Source of the DNA: Bemisia tabaci
Lineage: Eukaryota; Arthropoda; Insecta; Hemiptera; Aleyrodidae
Assembly: GCF_918797505.1 (NCBI RefSeq)
Contig: NC_092796.1
Span: 50,784,411 to 50,848,410, forward strand
Length of the DNA stretch: 64,000 nt
Direction of reading: 5' to 3'
Shown piece by piece: positions 21,861-34,382 of the stretch. The stretch's first letter is position 1. The number at the start of each line of letters is the position of its first letter. A program made the position numbers and the translations under genes. The notes beneath the pieces were generated by a model that ran no database searches, was not told the DNA's origin, and was given only the letters and a program-made list of their open reading frames with translations.

Positions 21861-22090
21861 CACTGGGGGAAAAACACATTGGATCTAGAGTCCAGACTCT
21901 TGAAAATATCGACAAGAAAAAGTACTCTTGATTCAATCAGAATCTAGCTTGAATCAAGAACCAAGCCTCTCGAGTATTTAAGCGGATTTCGTTTTGATTC
22001 AAGCAAAAATCCGATTGAATCAAGAGTATTTTTTCTTGTCAATGTTTTCAAGAGCCTGGACTCAAGATCCAATGTGTTTTTTTCCATCAG
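21861..22090. mobile_element. MITE, CACTGGAAAAAACACATTGG family
   Basis: Arms ACACATTGGATCTAGAGTCC and its inverse, then an inner inverted CTTGATTCAATC. The right terminus is degraded (CCATCAG in place of CCAGTG). Other copies: 53039, 56095, 61409. Confidence 0.85.
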
Positions 22091-23266
22091 AGAGGCTGCG
22101 TTTCAATACGCATGCATGAAGGGAGCAAGTTATCAACTATAATTAATTACAGTACGCCAATTCGAGAGTGCGGGAGATCGAAATAACAAAATTGTTTTAG
22201 GGTGTGGAGACTTGTGGTGCCGGCTCGTTTTGGAATGAAAGGGAGTCAAAAAATTCAGATATTTATGCATTTCCTATGAGTGGCCCAAAATCATCGCAAA
22301 ATTAAACCAGAATCAGCCTTTTATTTCTGAGCTCATAGTACCTCATGTCAGAAACGCTCAATGGTTTTCTCCATAGATTTTAAAACATCGTAATCGAGAT
22401 GCATGCTACGCAAAAGTCACTATCAATTCGTAAGACAACACTAAGCCTGCGTTACAGGTGCGTTACAGGGGGCGAGGGAAAGTCCACGTAGTCCACCGCT
22501 GCTTTGTACAATATTATTGTGATTGACATGAGCCGCCGATTTTTCGGAAATTTAAAGATGAAGAATCGAAAAGAGGAGGCAAGTTCTAAACTAAAATTAA
22601 TTACAGTAATGAGTAATACTCCGACCGCGGCCACGTTAAATTCCTATTTGCCAACCTAAACGCCGCGCCGCGCCGCAACCCGCAACGCATCTGATCTCGT
22701 ACGCGTACCCTCTTATCGCGCGGTTACCAAATCGGATCTAACTTACAGTCATCACTTTAACTCGTTTTTTCGCGTGGGAAGCGTCAGTTTTCACCAGCGT
22801 TTGGCAACATCGAGAGTCTACAGATTGCAAGTTAAAATGCGTTTAATTTACATCGTTTCAACGAGGGAAACAGGCTTTTCACGAGCCATCCGGCAACCAG
22901 ACCCGCGGGTAATCGGCGGCCCGGTCGAGTTTGATTAATGGTGCGCAGACGATGAACCTGTTGTTTTTTCTCCCCGTTCCTTGCTGTATTTAATTATCCT
23001 CCTGCTTCGTGTTTGGGTATTTCGACCGTAATTTATCACTGATTGGTTTTAATCGTCGTCAAGGCACCGCTCGTCTTGCGTCGGAGAAACGTACGCGGAG
23101 GAAGACTCAATCCCGAGTGTCAAGTCGAATCCAAATCCATCCTCTCCTCGATCTGATGTTCTCCAAAGGAACAGACTACTGGTTTTTGTCGCTATCAAAG
23201 TTGTCCATGAAGAAGAAAAAACTCAGTTCTACGAAACGAATCAATAAGTTCAGCGGGCGGTTCTCG
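22091..23266. other. no gene or recognisable repeat
   Basis: 22630-22950 is moderately GC-rich with CGCGCCGCGCCGC-type runs. No supported frame. Confidence 0.4.
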
Positions 23267-23546
23267 CACTGAGAAAAAAAACACGGTTATTCGACGGTTA
23301 CCACGGTAATAATGTCACATGGGATTCCACGGTAATGGAACCGTGGATTTTGGTAATATTATTGATGAGCACAGTAGCATAACCATGCTATAATACTATG
23401 TCTATGCCTATAGTAATATTACGGCGAACACGGTCATGTCACCGTGCTCTTCATTACAAGAATAAAAATCCATGGTTCTACTACCGTGGAATCCCGTGTG
23501 ACATTACTACCGTTGTAGCGGTAGAATAACTGTGTTTTTCTCGGTG
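23267..23546. mobile_element. fold-back MITE, CACTGAGAAAAAAAACACGG
   Basis: The left end CACTGAGAAAAA is inverted as TTTTTCTCGGTG. Arms of about 90 bp contain CACATGGGATTCCACGG / CCGTGGAATCCCGTGTG. Inner CCGTGGTAA/GGTAAT modules recall the 14070 family. One copy in the window. Confidence 0.8.
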
Positions 23547-23839
23547 CGGCACTGTGAATTGAGGTGAACCAACCTCGTGGGTCTGCAGAGCCGATATTCG
23601 ATTTGGTGCACCGAAGATTTGGTTCCACGAATCGGTGAATCCTGGTTCAAAAGCGGTCCTCGAAGCGGTCGGGGAATTATATTTTCACCAGAGGACATGC
23701 AGGATTGCAAAATCTTTATAATCCTTTGTTCTTAGGAATGCAGGCTCGCGGTGTGCCCTGTTCGGAAAGTGTGTTCACCAGAATACGTTCGACGCCAAGA
23801 GAATACGACTCTTCCAAAACTTGAGCGCGCACCGTGGTA

Positions 23840-23955
23840 CACACGCAATGCATGAAGTATCTTGCAGGCTTGTAAGGCGCTATGCATGTGGGTTCCGTAC
23901 ACCGTGCTGGACGCGCATTGCAGGAAGCATCCTGCGGTCTTGTAAGGCGCCACTA
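23840..23955 (-). repeat. two degraded GCGCCTACAA units
   Basis: GCAATGCATGAAGTATCTTGC ... TTGTAAGGCGC (shown on +, and 21 bases are abbreviated by the dots) is the inverted form of the roughly 60-bp unit of the hAT MITEs. It occurs twice, 65-70 bp apart. There are no MITE ends around it. Confidence 0.65.
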
Positions 23956-24880
23956 AGTGTTCCGCGCCGTATGCGGCAGCCTCGCGCTGGCCGATGGTGC
24001 GATTATTGAAACTTGCGGCGTCAGCGCGTTGTCAAGTATGATTTTGAAGTTGTTGTAAATTTTGTTGGAATTATTGTCGATATTGTTCGATAAAAATATC
24101 ACTTAATACCCAACAAATTTTTTTGATAAAAATTGACATTTTAATCTGGTGCATTTATTTCTGGTGCAATTATGGTAACATTTAATATGAGTCTACCTGA
24201 TTTTTTGCTGATACTATTTAGTGAAAATGACCAGAATTATAGTAGTATATTCATCAGAACTCCAGCGATGCTTACAATAATATGATAAATGCTACCATAG
24301 AGTCTACCATACTCGTATCACTGTGTCAGGGCATGGTAAAATCTACAATTTTTATTTCAGTGTGAGATACGCCCTTACGTCAGAGGGGCAACGTAATGAG
24401 AGCTCATTCCTTTTTCTGCAATTTACTGTAATTTACTCGTGTGTTGAATGTTATTCATGATCGATGAAAATGACGTTGCAACTGTGACGAACGAGGAACA
24501 TATTGAAATAAATACGAGTGCATTTCTGCAATGGATCAGCTACATCATGTATAAGATATTACATTTCAGAGGCAGTACGCAAAGAGCAGCAAAAGATATC
24601 ATTTTTCCAGATGCAATGTGACGTTGCGTACTAGTGAACAGTAGTTACGAGCATTTAGTGCTTTTGTAGTGACAAAAATGAAATATTTCATTCATCTGCA
24701 GATAAGAAGGATATATTTACTCCGAATTGAATGAATTTCAAGGGAGTGTCATGAGTAGACACTAAACATAAAGATGCAGTTATTTAGTAGTGCGGAGACA
24801 TCGTTTTGCGATACACGTTTGTCCCTGCAGCGGAACACGGGGAAATCAATCGATTACGAAAGGGCAGAACACTGTCACAC
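23956..24880. other. no gene; half-copy of a fold-back MITE at 24364-24391
   Basis: GAGATACGCCCTTACGTCAG matches the right arm of the element at 58489-58613; the left arm is absent. The rest is AT-rich sequence without features. Confidence 0.5.
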
Positions 24881-25141
24881 AATTCGTCGTCTCCCGCACG
24901 AAGGAACGTAACTCCAATCCAAGGTTGCCAAATTGACTCCAACAATTAATTTATTTTACAAGAATGTAAGTGTGCAATTTATATCCAAATTTGTCTGATT
25001 TTTGCATGAAATCGGAAGAAAAATCAGTGAAATTTTCAGTTAGAAATGCCCAATACTTTTCTGGTTAAAATGCAATTTACGAAAGGAAATTTGGCAACAT
25101 TGAAATGTAGTTACGTTCTATCGTGCGGAAAACGACGAATT
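24881..25141. mobile_element. fold-back MITE, AATTCGTCGT ends
   Basis: Left AATTCGTCGTCTCCCGCACG and right inverse GTGCGGAAAACGACGAATT. The arms also carry GAACGTAACT / AGTTACGTTC and GTTGCCAAAT / ATTTGGCAAC. It is structurally like the CTAAGGAAG family but with different ends. Confidence 0.75.
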
Positions 25142-28004
25142 ATGAAGGGTATCCGTGACTTGTAATCGTTCGTATTATGCAGTCATACATGCCTCTGCAC
25201 TTGAATCGAGCTTTGATAGATATGGTCCTCGTTCTGTGCTATCGAGTGTACATGCACAACAATTATTCTGAGCACGGAAATTGAGACAGATATGTAGGGA
25301 TAGTTTAAGACTTTTCAAGGGGGCTAGCGGACCGACCCGGAGCTTGTCAGGTTACTTTTATTTGATTTATTCAAAATTGCTTGTATACAAGGGCTCCAGG
25401 AGTCCCGAACCGAAATCTGGAGTGCGCATAGCAAAATGAGAAGGGACGGAAAAATGAAATATTCATCGAGTGGTACTCGCCGAGCACAGAAAGCGTTTAG
25501 AAACGGCATTCTAAGTGAACGCTTTTCCAGTTGCAGCAAAAATCGAACTTTGGGGAAAACGGAAAGCAAAAGGTTGTATGTGTTGCCACTTTTGAGTATC
25601 CAAGGCTTTTTGCAAAACCATTATTTGAAGAGAATGGTACTGAAAACTGTGCCGGTTTTAATAGCTGAAGGTAGTACCACGAACAAAACCTAGTAAAGTA
25701 GGTTAGAGAGAGAAAGTGCAAGGGTACTGCACCGCTAGCCTAGCCCTCAAAAAATGTTCCCTCTACTATAAGGTTTAAATTTTCAAAATTTTCGGAAGGG
25801 CGTATAACACCTTCTAAAAGTAATCAGAGCCATGACTGTTTGATTTTCAGCCACGCATTCGATGGGATTTTATTTTGTTTTTTTAATTTAACGAAGCATT
25901 AAATACATCAATTGGTAAAGACCATTATTTTTAAACTATTTAATATTGTGAGATGAAAAATGGAATCTTCAGAATGCTCTGATGAGTATGACGGGGGAAG
26001 GGGTGGAATTGAGCCTTTCCTCTGTTGGATAATGATGCCGAGCCTATGTTTTAATTACAATGTTTGAAGGTAATGTTTCAAAGAGTTTTTGATAATGGGA
26101 ACAAAGTTCTCACTGAGATATCACATAGACGCGAAAAAAGTTAATGAGATCAATTTTTTCTATCGCAACATCCGATTAATGAAGAAGTTCACCGACTAAC
26201 AGTCACGTTCAAAGGTATTCTACCCTACCATGCCTACCAAGGATGCTCATCTGAGAATAACTTTGAAACAACGCAACGTGACAACTTTATTTTGAAGGAA
26301 TTTAGCTAGCTCTTTTAGTGTCACTCACAAGGAGTCTGTTTCCACCCTTTTCCAGTCGCTGTTTTTCTTGCCCTCTCCCTTCAGATTGCATTGAGCAAAA
26401 GATCCTCGTGCATTCTTTGACCTATTGTTTCAGTTCTGCTGCGCCCCCCTACCCGCTCTCGCGGCCCATACCCGAACAATAATTCTTCTTCTGATAAAAA
26501 AAAAATGACAGCGTTTTTTCCCGTTCCTGCTACAAATGACTGCATAAAATATTCATGATATGTATCTAATATGTAAGCGAAAGGCCACGGGGTGAAGAGA
26601 TCAGACAGATACCATGTGCGTAGAAAAAGCTTGCAGCTGCAAATCGAGAAAAATCGATTCATTGGCATGGCCTTCGTGATGTATTGTTGTTCTTTCGATG
26701 TGAAGTCAATCTCTTCTTTTGAATGGAATTTGCCACCAAGATGAGATCGTTTAATTTCTAGCTTCCCTAAGATTAGGAGGATATATAGAAACAAAAAAAA
26801 AAAAAAAGGAAATGAAACAAAGAGAGAGACTGTATGGGCTATTACGACCTTGTCCGTTTGACGCAGTTTAACTGATGGAATCAAATACAAATATGGTCTA
26901 ACATGTGTTTATCTATCAGTCGAGAGAATCAAAGCTGAAAAATAAATCCTGGAGATAAGTGGGTTGAGCCATTTAAGGATCAAGATGATAGCAGTGTTCC
27001 ATGTAAAATCTCAACAATTTTTGGAGGAAAGGATACTTCAATCATTTCAAAGGAGTCAAAATACACTTTCATTGGTAACTTGGTAACTTCAACTATGTGT
27101 TTTCCCGTTTTTCACCTTGACCATGATATTTAAAGCATCTTACCAGATGACCACATAAAATGTGTAGCTTTCGTCAGCATGCAAGCATCTTACTGGATGC
27201 TTTAAATCAATAGGTTTATCGGAACCTACTAGTTTAATCCCAACTTGACTACTCAGAATAGAGTGTCTGATCAAGGATATTCTTGTCTCGACACTTCGGC
27301 AGTTCAAACGTGCTCACTTGTGATACTACCCCTTCTCTTCCTCCCCCTTTCTACTTTTTCGTTTAACTTTTTTTTGCGAATGCTTATCCCCGTTGAATGT
27401 GCAGTTAGGGTGTGTGAGTATGCGAGAAGGAGGGCGTTTAATACGATTTTTAGCGTCTGTCGGTGGCACGCACGTTCCTGGCGCGGTGCGGGGTCCAAGG
27501 GAACGCTTGTCAGATTATCAATAGACATCAATTTATGCCAACCCCCATTTTGTCACCACCTTTGCTAAACTCAATTTTTTCGTCACCTTAAAGCAGTGCT
27601 TATTATTTTGCAATTTCCTGCATTGCCACAATATTCGGCATTTCATATTGTGGGGAATAGCATGGTTCTGCTCCTTCAGTCACGCGATCTTCTCAAAACT
27701 TTTTTGCACCACAGCGAACTACTCTACTGGACTACAACGGCTGTTCTTTTTAGTTTTTTTTCCTCAGTTTTAATCTAAATAATAATAGGAGCGTGAGCTA
27801 AAAATGATTGTGTCCTGTGTTACTCTGTGTTTCTTCGTGTTACTTTTCTTTGTATCAGATCGACGCAAAGGACTTGATTGCTCAACAAAATGTTGTGTTA
27901 AATCGACTCAAATCGTAGGTTACTCTGAAAACCGGGGCCTGAAGAATATTTCCCCCGGAACTTATTGTAGTTACTCTTATTTCCTGCTCACCGTCACTCA
28001 GAGG
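25142..28004. other. no supported gene
   Basis: The longest frame of the window lies here on the minus strand (26381-26890, 169 codons). It has a hydrophobic Phe-rich stretch created by an A-run and no recognisable domain. A short inverted repeat (TTTAAAGCATC near 27132, inverse near 27200) is present. Otherwise featureless. Confidence 0.4.
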
Positions 28005-28250
28005 TTGTGACTTGCGAGTGGCTAAAGCATTGGCTTCAGTGGCGTGGCATGCTATGCGATATATTGATTGATCGGCCATTTAAACCTATGGAAAAGTATC
28101 GATAAACAGGGTGTTCGCAGCGAACGCCTTAATAATCGATTATTGACCACAGGGTCAAATGGGGAAATATCGATATATCACAAAGCACGGCACGCCACTG
28201 ATTGGTGTATCACCCATTCGATCCAGGTTCGATTCTCACAGCTGGCGCCT
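28005..28250 (+). mobile_element. tRNA-like SINE, split by a MITE
   Basis: An A-box-like GAGTGGCTAAAGCATTGGC (28014-28033) and a B box GGTTCGATTCTC (about 28229-28240) are separated by a 164-bp MITE. Removing the MITE restores normal A-to-B spacing. The sequence after the B box differs from the SINEs at 17255 and 46661, so this is a third family or a decayed tRNA pseudogene. Confidence 0.6.
28037..28200. mobile_element. MITE, CAGTGGCGTGGC family, nested in a SINE
   Basis: Ends CAGTGGCGTGGCATGC and GCACGGCACGCCACTG. Inner ATATATTGAT / ATCGATATAT inverted. The flanking 8-mers ATTGGCTT and ATTGGTGT agree at 6 of 8 positions, suggesting an 8-bp target duplication of hAT type. Relatives: 29182, 41615, 60187. 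Confidence 0.85.
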
Positions 28251-29181
28251 AACTTTAACGAGGTCGCAGATTCTCAACTCAAAAATTCGGTCGCTTCAAG
28301 ACAAGGGTTTGTTCGATTTGACATAGGGAAGACTGGATCGTGTTTAGCAGAAAGGAACCAAGCCACATCAGCCATTGCCAAATTCAACTGGGCAGTTTGA
28401 TTGTTTTACTCGAGAACCTTCGCGCGAATTCCTTCAAAAATGTTAAAAAATTTCTTTCGTACTATGCATAAAATTCACTGAAATATGCACAAAAATCTGC
28501 GCAACCGTTTTTGCGTGGAAAATTTAACTATCCAATTAAATTTTGCAATAACTGGTGTGACTTGGTTGCTTCCTGCTGAACGCTATCCATTCAACACACA
28601 AAAAATTAACCAACATCTTGTGTTACTTTGTGTCTTACTTCCCATACTAACACACAATTTCAGTTTCTATTTCTTACCGTGTATGCCACCGCGTTATATT
28701 CGAATCATCTGTATTTCAACAGCGGATCAATATCCGTAAATTGATACGGAGGAACATGCATCGTGTCAATGTCACGTCGTGGTGTCACAATGGGTATTTC
28801 CAAAAAAATATGGCATTCTGGCCGAGTGGAATGAGGCCAGAGCGAATTCATCTCTGAGAGGGCGGACACTGTCAGAACTTTTGGTGACATGGGGTCAGCG
28901 AGGCTGTATCTTTCCCGCGGTTTTCAAATCGTATCCGATGTCAGGATGATGTCGTTCCCGTCAGTAATCGACCCGCTCTCGTTCACCTGAGCGTGACGCT
29001 TCTCCTGCCCACTCACGTCCCCGCTACATTTCCCAACTTTCGTCTTTTTTACCTATTTCACCTGCGTCCACCGACGCTGCGACTAAAACAATACCATCGT
29101 GCTTTTCCAGCACGCAAGTAAAAAATAGCCTTGTTTTAGTTCTCTCACCACACCAAGTTTCAGCAGTCATTGGTGTGTCTC
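28251..29181. other. no gene or recognisable repeat
   Basis: Mixed composition. 84- and 61-codon frames lack motifs. Confidence 0.4.
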
Positions 29182-29347
29182 TAGTGGCGTGGCGTGCCTT
29201 GTGATATATCGATTGACCTGCCTGCTAAACCCAAGGAGAAGGATCGGTAAACAGGGTATTCGCAACGAACACCTTAGTAATCGATTCTTTTCCACAGCTT
29301 CTTATGAGGAAATATCGATAATCAATGATTCACGCCTCACCCTTGGT
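29182..29347. mobile_element. MITE, CAGTGGCGTGGC family
   Basis: Left TAGTGGCGTGGCGTGCC, then GATATATCGATTGACC. The right part ATATCGATAATC ends in a degraded CACGCCTCACCC where the next MITE starts. Confidence 0.75.
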
Positions 29348-29348
29348 G

Positions 29349-29615
29349 CATGGAGAAAAAAAACTTCGTGCATGGGACCCGAAATTGAGGTCATATGGAT
29401 CTCTGAAGTTTCCGGATCTCGCATCCGAAAACTTGAGGTCCAGCTCCCAAAGTTCGGGTCAGACATCTGAAGTATCCGGTACATACCAAAGTCTTCAGAT
29501 GTCTGACCCGAACTTCGGCAGATGAACCTCAAGTTTTTGGATGCGTGATCCGAAAACTTCAGAGATCCATATGACCTCAACTTCGGGTCCCATGCACGAA
29601 GTTTTTTTCCCCCAG
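29349..29615. mobile_element. fold-back MITE, CACGGAGAAAAAAAC family
   Basis: The arms CATGGGACCCGAA ... GAGGTCATATGGATCTCTGA are inverted at the right, and inside them TCAGACATCTGAAG is inverted again. It forms almost one uninterrupted hairpin. Full copies with cleaner ends at 38082 and 42794. Confidence 0.85.
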
Positions 29616-30468
29616 TAAATTGAAATTCGCTTTTTAATGTTTAGGGTTAATCAGCGTGGATTATTATCAGCATTCTAGAATAGAATAACCGTAGAGGTCA
29701 AATAAACCGGATTTATGTTTCTTTAAGCTTGTATCGCTCGTCCGCTACAGGCTAAAGTCTGATGAAGAGAGCTTACCTTTTGGCTCAGCTTCGTAAAAGC
29801 AGCCGTGTAACTTTCTGCAAGCTGCATTTTTCAAATTCTCTTGTTATTTTGAGGCATCATCCAGGATTCAGCCAGAAAAAATGGTTTTTTGTATTAAAAT
29901 TATTAGTAAAAGTCACCGTGCGCGCATCTCATTTTTTGTCGTTTCCAAGGCGATGAAGGACGCAAAACTTCCAAACATAAACCCTTGAGAGAAGAGCAGG
30001 TCTGTTTTTTCCTCATTCTTCGCGAAGCAATCATCCCCCTCATTCGCTGCAAATAGAGCACATGCTGGTGGATCTGAAAGGATTAATTCCCAATCAAATA
30101 TATTACCTGTGTTTCAATTTTCCTTTGATACCGTGTTGCCATTCAATATAGCAATTTCGATTTTCTGTAAAAATAGAATTGATGTCTTTGATGGACGTTT
30201 TTTGGGATTTTACACCCGATCTGCGCCCAAAAAATTTACTTATTTTCAGAGTGAAACAGGAAATCCGTCATTTTAAAATCTTGTGTTTACTTTCAATGCT
30301 GGGTCTAAGACAGCAACATGATTTCGCAGTCTGAAAATGCGTGAAATTATTTGACGTGAACTCAAACAATGAAAACGCGAATACCTAATATCAAGTAAAA
30401 ATCATTTTTGTGGCATTATTCAGTGGTTAGTTTCTGACGGATTAATGAGAAATAAATTTTATCGTGAG
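29616..30468. other. no gene or recognisable repeat
   Basis: AT-rich, unique-looking sequence up to the target duplication of the next element. Confidence 0.4.
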
Positions 30469-31309
30469 CAGGGCCGGATTTACCTACTTGCCACCCATGG
30501 GCCGCCTGTATCTTGCCGCCCCTTCTCATTCGTTTTGAAACATCAATAAAAACCATCAAGTGGACGTGCCAGGGGGGAGGGTTGCATAAGACGCGTTTAC
30601 TCGTGTTGGACACATTTTTTGGGAAAGCCCTGTCAACACTACTAGCAAAAGTTCACGGAATTTTGCGCGAAATTTAAGTTTGGTAAACCTATCTCTTTGT
30701 GGACAAAACCTTCCATTCATAAGAAATGAGCAAGAAAATTATGAATGAACAAACATAAATGTGGTTTAATGATTTCAACTTCCGCCGCGCCGCGCAGACC
30801 GCACCGTGTTTGGCGCAATGCGTGAAGTATTCATGCATTCTTGAAGGCGCTATCCGTTTCTCGCTGACCGCAGTGACCGTACTATGTTTGATGCAATGCA
30901 AGAAGTATTCGTGCAGTCTTGTAGGCGCTAATATGTGTTACATGCCGATCGATCGCCGCGCCAAGGGCTTCTCCTTTTCTTTTCTAGTCCTCGTCATCAT
31001 GTCTCTCCAAGTCGAGCCGTTCCAGGCCAAATTGCGTGTTTGGTTTCTCTCTTAACTCGACTAATTAAAGGTGCTGTCACTTGTATCACTGAAAGACGAC
31101 AAAATTAGAAATTACTATACTGTCAGGAAATGAGAGATTTTGTCGCCTTTTTTCGTTTCTAATTTTTTTTTTCTAAATCCGATTTTTTTTTCTAAATCCT
31201 ATTTTTTTTATACCTACATTAAAAAAATTGCAAAATTTGCCGCCCCCTAGATTTGCCGCCATGGGCCTCGGCCCATGTGGCCATCCCCCCCCCCCTTAAT
31301 CCGGCCCTG
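30469..31309 (-). mobile_element. complete hAT-like MITE with 8-bp TSD
   Basis: 841 bp, with ends CAGGGCCGGATT and AATCCGGCCCTG. ATCGTGAG flanks both sides (30461-30468 and 31310-31317), a perfect 8-bp target duplication. It is the reverse orientation of 50880-51765. It carries two inverted GCGCCTACAA units (about 30815-30940); the copy at 50880 has three. A C run lies at 31285-31295. No transposase, so a hAT enzyme would have to act in trans. Confidence 0.95.
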
Positions 31310-31404
31310 ATCGTGAGTGCCATTCGTTCTTTATTATTTACTGATTAAATTTTTGTGATAATTACTTGTAAATTTTCTAATAATTATCATGGATAAAAAA
31401 GAAA

Positions 31405-31720
31405 CATTGCTCTAACAATGCCCGTAGTAAATTTCAGGTCCTACCGGCATTTCTAGTCGTGGTTACAATATTAATCTGTAACAATTCTTTCGCTCCCTGT
31501 GACAATGCTTACCAGGATGGCATTGTAAATGGTATCGAAAGAATTGTTGCCGCAAAAGTAACATCGTAACTATAACTTAAAAAGCTGGTAGGACATCCAA
31601 GTCCTACCAGCTATAAGTGGATACCACCCATATAGTGGATTCCATCCACTATATGCATTATGGGCGACAACTCCTTGGGTTTTTTTTAGGTTTGGGATAT
31701 GACACTAATGTTGGTGTCAT
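31405..31720. repeat. cluster of consecutive short hairpins
   Basis: Seven stems follow one another: CATTG (31405/31416); ATGCCCGTAG (31418) with CTACCGGCAT (31441), one mismatch; GTTACA (31462/31477); ACAATTCTTTCG (31481) with exact CGAAAGAATTGT (31536), enclosing ACAATGC (31502) with GCATTGT (31520); AGCTGGTAGGAC (31583) with exact inverse at 31601, 6-nt loop; CATATAGTGGAT (31629) with exact inverse at 31644, 3-nt loop; ATGACAC (31699) with GTGTCAT (31714). No open frame. Stems of 11-12 bp are too short for microRNA precursors. Function unknown. Confidence 0.8.
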
Positions 31721-31950
31721 CATTATGTTTTTCTTTTTGCAACAACTGTTATACTTTAGGTATGACTTGAAAGAAGACTTTTTTTGAAGTGCTGAAATCC
31801 TCCTGATTTACTACAGCGGGCAAAATTTGGCCAGTAGCCGAGGCGGGTTCCCGATGAGGCATGACATGACAGCTCGCGGCAAGAAATAGGAGGCTTTATT
31901 GGTGGCCGTTATTGTCTGTTATTGGTGTCGAGTCGGGCCGCTGGGCTGAA

Positions 31951-32028
31951 CTGCCGTGCTAAGGAAGAACGCCGCATGAACAGCGAGAGTTGCCAAATTT
32001 CCCTCGATAAAATTGTCATTTTTTAGGA
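31951..32028 (+). mobile_element. left arm of a CTAAGGAAG-family MITE, cut off
   Basis: CTGCCGTGCTAAGGAAGAAC continues through GTTGCCAAATTTCC to about 32028, then the sequence changes abruptly to G-free DNA. The right arm is absent anywhere nearby. Confidence 0.8.
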
Positions 32029-32031
32029 AAG

Positions 32032-32576
32032 AAACATACCCAAAAACAATCCCAAAACTTCCCCAAACTTATCCCAATCCTCCCCCCCTACACATCCCCC
32101 AATTCCCCCCCACAAACCCCCAACCCTCCCAAATATACAACACCCCTCCCAAATTCCCTCATCCTTAACACCTTCTAAAACACCACCCCTCCCTATCCTC
32201 CCCCCCCCCAACCCATACTATACAATAACCCCCATATCCCCATACCACTACCCATACATATACATCCCCTTCATACCCCACCCCCCAAAACAAACCCACA
32301 AAAACCTCAAAACCCTCCCCCCCCACCCACCCCCCACCCCCACCACCACCCACACCCCAACACCCCACCCCCCCCACACACACCACACACCACCCCCCAA
32401 CCCACCCCCACCACCCCAAAACCCCCCCCCCCCCCCCACCCCCACCCAACCCCCCCTACCCTCACCCCCCAAACCCCCCACAAACCCCCCCCCACAAACC
32501 ACACCCCCAACTCCCACATCCACAACCAAACAAATACCATCCCCTTCATATCCAATTTTCTACTCCAACACTTATA
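32032..32576. repeat. 545-base stretch with no G
   Basis: Every base from 32032 to 32576 is A, C or T, including long C runs (for example near 32413-32427). Checked line by line. The complement is correspondingly C-free. Confidence 0.95.
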
Positions 32577-34382
32577 GATCCTTGTAATATAAGTGTTATC
32601 ACGCCTCTCCTCTACAAGCCTCTATTATATCACTCTCCCTGCACCCTATAAATCAACACATCTGTGTCCGCCTCTCGTTAACTTCCAGTGACCTCGACGT
32701 CACTCTCCACACCTAATTATATAATGTGTGAGAAATGACTTAAACCCCGTGTGTGTCCCGCAACCGCATAACCACATCCCATCCTCACCAGTCGCATAAT
32801 CAGTGAACTTGTTCTAAGTCCTTAGTATAGGAAGTCTCTTCTGTCTGACGTAATCATCTAATCTCAGTAGTGTACTCACAATGAAAATCCATCACCCCTA
32901 TACCTCTGTGTATCTTTCACTGTACCTTACTGACACATATAACATCATCTCTAATCTGATGCATAGCCATAATATACATATGTTAACATAATATATCCGT
33001 GAGAATCCGTGATCTCCAATACTACGAACCGTCTTTGACACTCTATTCACTTTCACTAATAAACCATATCATCAATCACAAAAATCTATGACTCACTATT
33101 ATGTTAAGTACCCATGCAACATATCACTCGCTTTAGTGTCTATGAATATTTTAGAAGATCTGTTGTAGTCATACATCACCCATACTTGAATATCCCGCTC
33201 TCTCTCATAAAAGATCGTGTGATCACCCACTTTCTGCCCTAGTCGCCATGTTCTACTACCAGAGCACTGACTCACATGTGTGTCTTCTCTTCTCCTATCT
33301 ATCCCCTACCTCTCGTGCACTATCATCCCTCCTCTGACACTCATCTCATACCTTGCATCTCACTCTATTCTAATCTCCTCACACACTCGCATTATACACA
33401 GCACTCAAACGTGTCCACCGCTACCTGATACCTCACACACGCTGTCCCGTGCTTCACCACTAACACTTACCCATGCCCATGTCGCACCTACTGTGACTTA
33501 TCATTGACACACCATAAGACCAACACACGCGATATCAATAGTATGTGTGTCATCTCTGCCTCGCCAATAGAATCCTCCTCGTTTACACACCAAAATGATC
33601 GTCCTTCTCCAACATCTTACTATCCGTGCACATCCTCTCCGCCCCATAAACATACCTACAACCACTCCCCAATACCTATCCTCCATGCACTCCCCATCTC
33701 CCTATCTCCCTGCCTTCTCGTCCATCCTCACCCAAAATACATCTTGGATATACAATAGATGACTCCTACACTAACCCTCTACTGAAAGTGCTCGTCAAGT
33801 ATGATCTACTTCACCTCTACCCACACCGCTACTATATCCTTGTCGTCCATCCCATGTATACCCACCCCTGTGTATACCACTTATCAGTTCATCCCCCATA
33901 TCTAAAAAATATCTACATCTATAATACCCAAAACCTCACACCTGAATCCAAAAGATAACCTCTCTGTGACCCTACACTCTCACACACAGCAACACTCCCT
34001 ATACTATCCTCACTACTCTCCCACCCCCAAATCACTCACACTGTGATCTGTGACATACTCCACTCTCATATTCTCCCTCAAAACCAGAAATAGATCACAC
34101 TCATACCAATCAACCTACTACTCCTAGTCCTACTCTCTACACTCCTGCTCATCCACACTCTTTCCTGTGTGCTCTATCACTAATACACAAAAGACCCTAC
34201 CCTCATGATACTATAATGTCTTACTCTTTGTGCTTCATCTTCCTACGCTCTCCATCGCATCCGTGTCCCTGCGCACACTCTTGTAGATCTATGTCGCAGA
34301 CATTGTTTGATCTTCATCTCTATGCTCCCTCTTCTCATTTTTGCCTACTTATCGCCTTCGTCAGTCGTATCTCAATCGCTCG

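Noticed and set aside
26381..26890. 169-codon minus-strand frame, the longest in the window
   Set aside because: No recognisable domain; the Phe-rich hydrophobic part comes from an A run, and no splice or promoter context supports a gene.
32165..32555. Overlapping Gly/Val/Trp-only minus-strand frames
   Set aside because: Produced by the C-free complement of the G-free stretch, which cannot form TAA, TAG or TGA easily; not coding.
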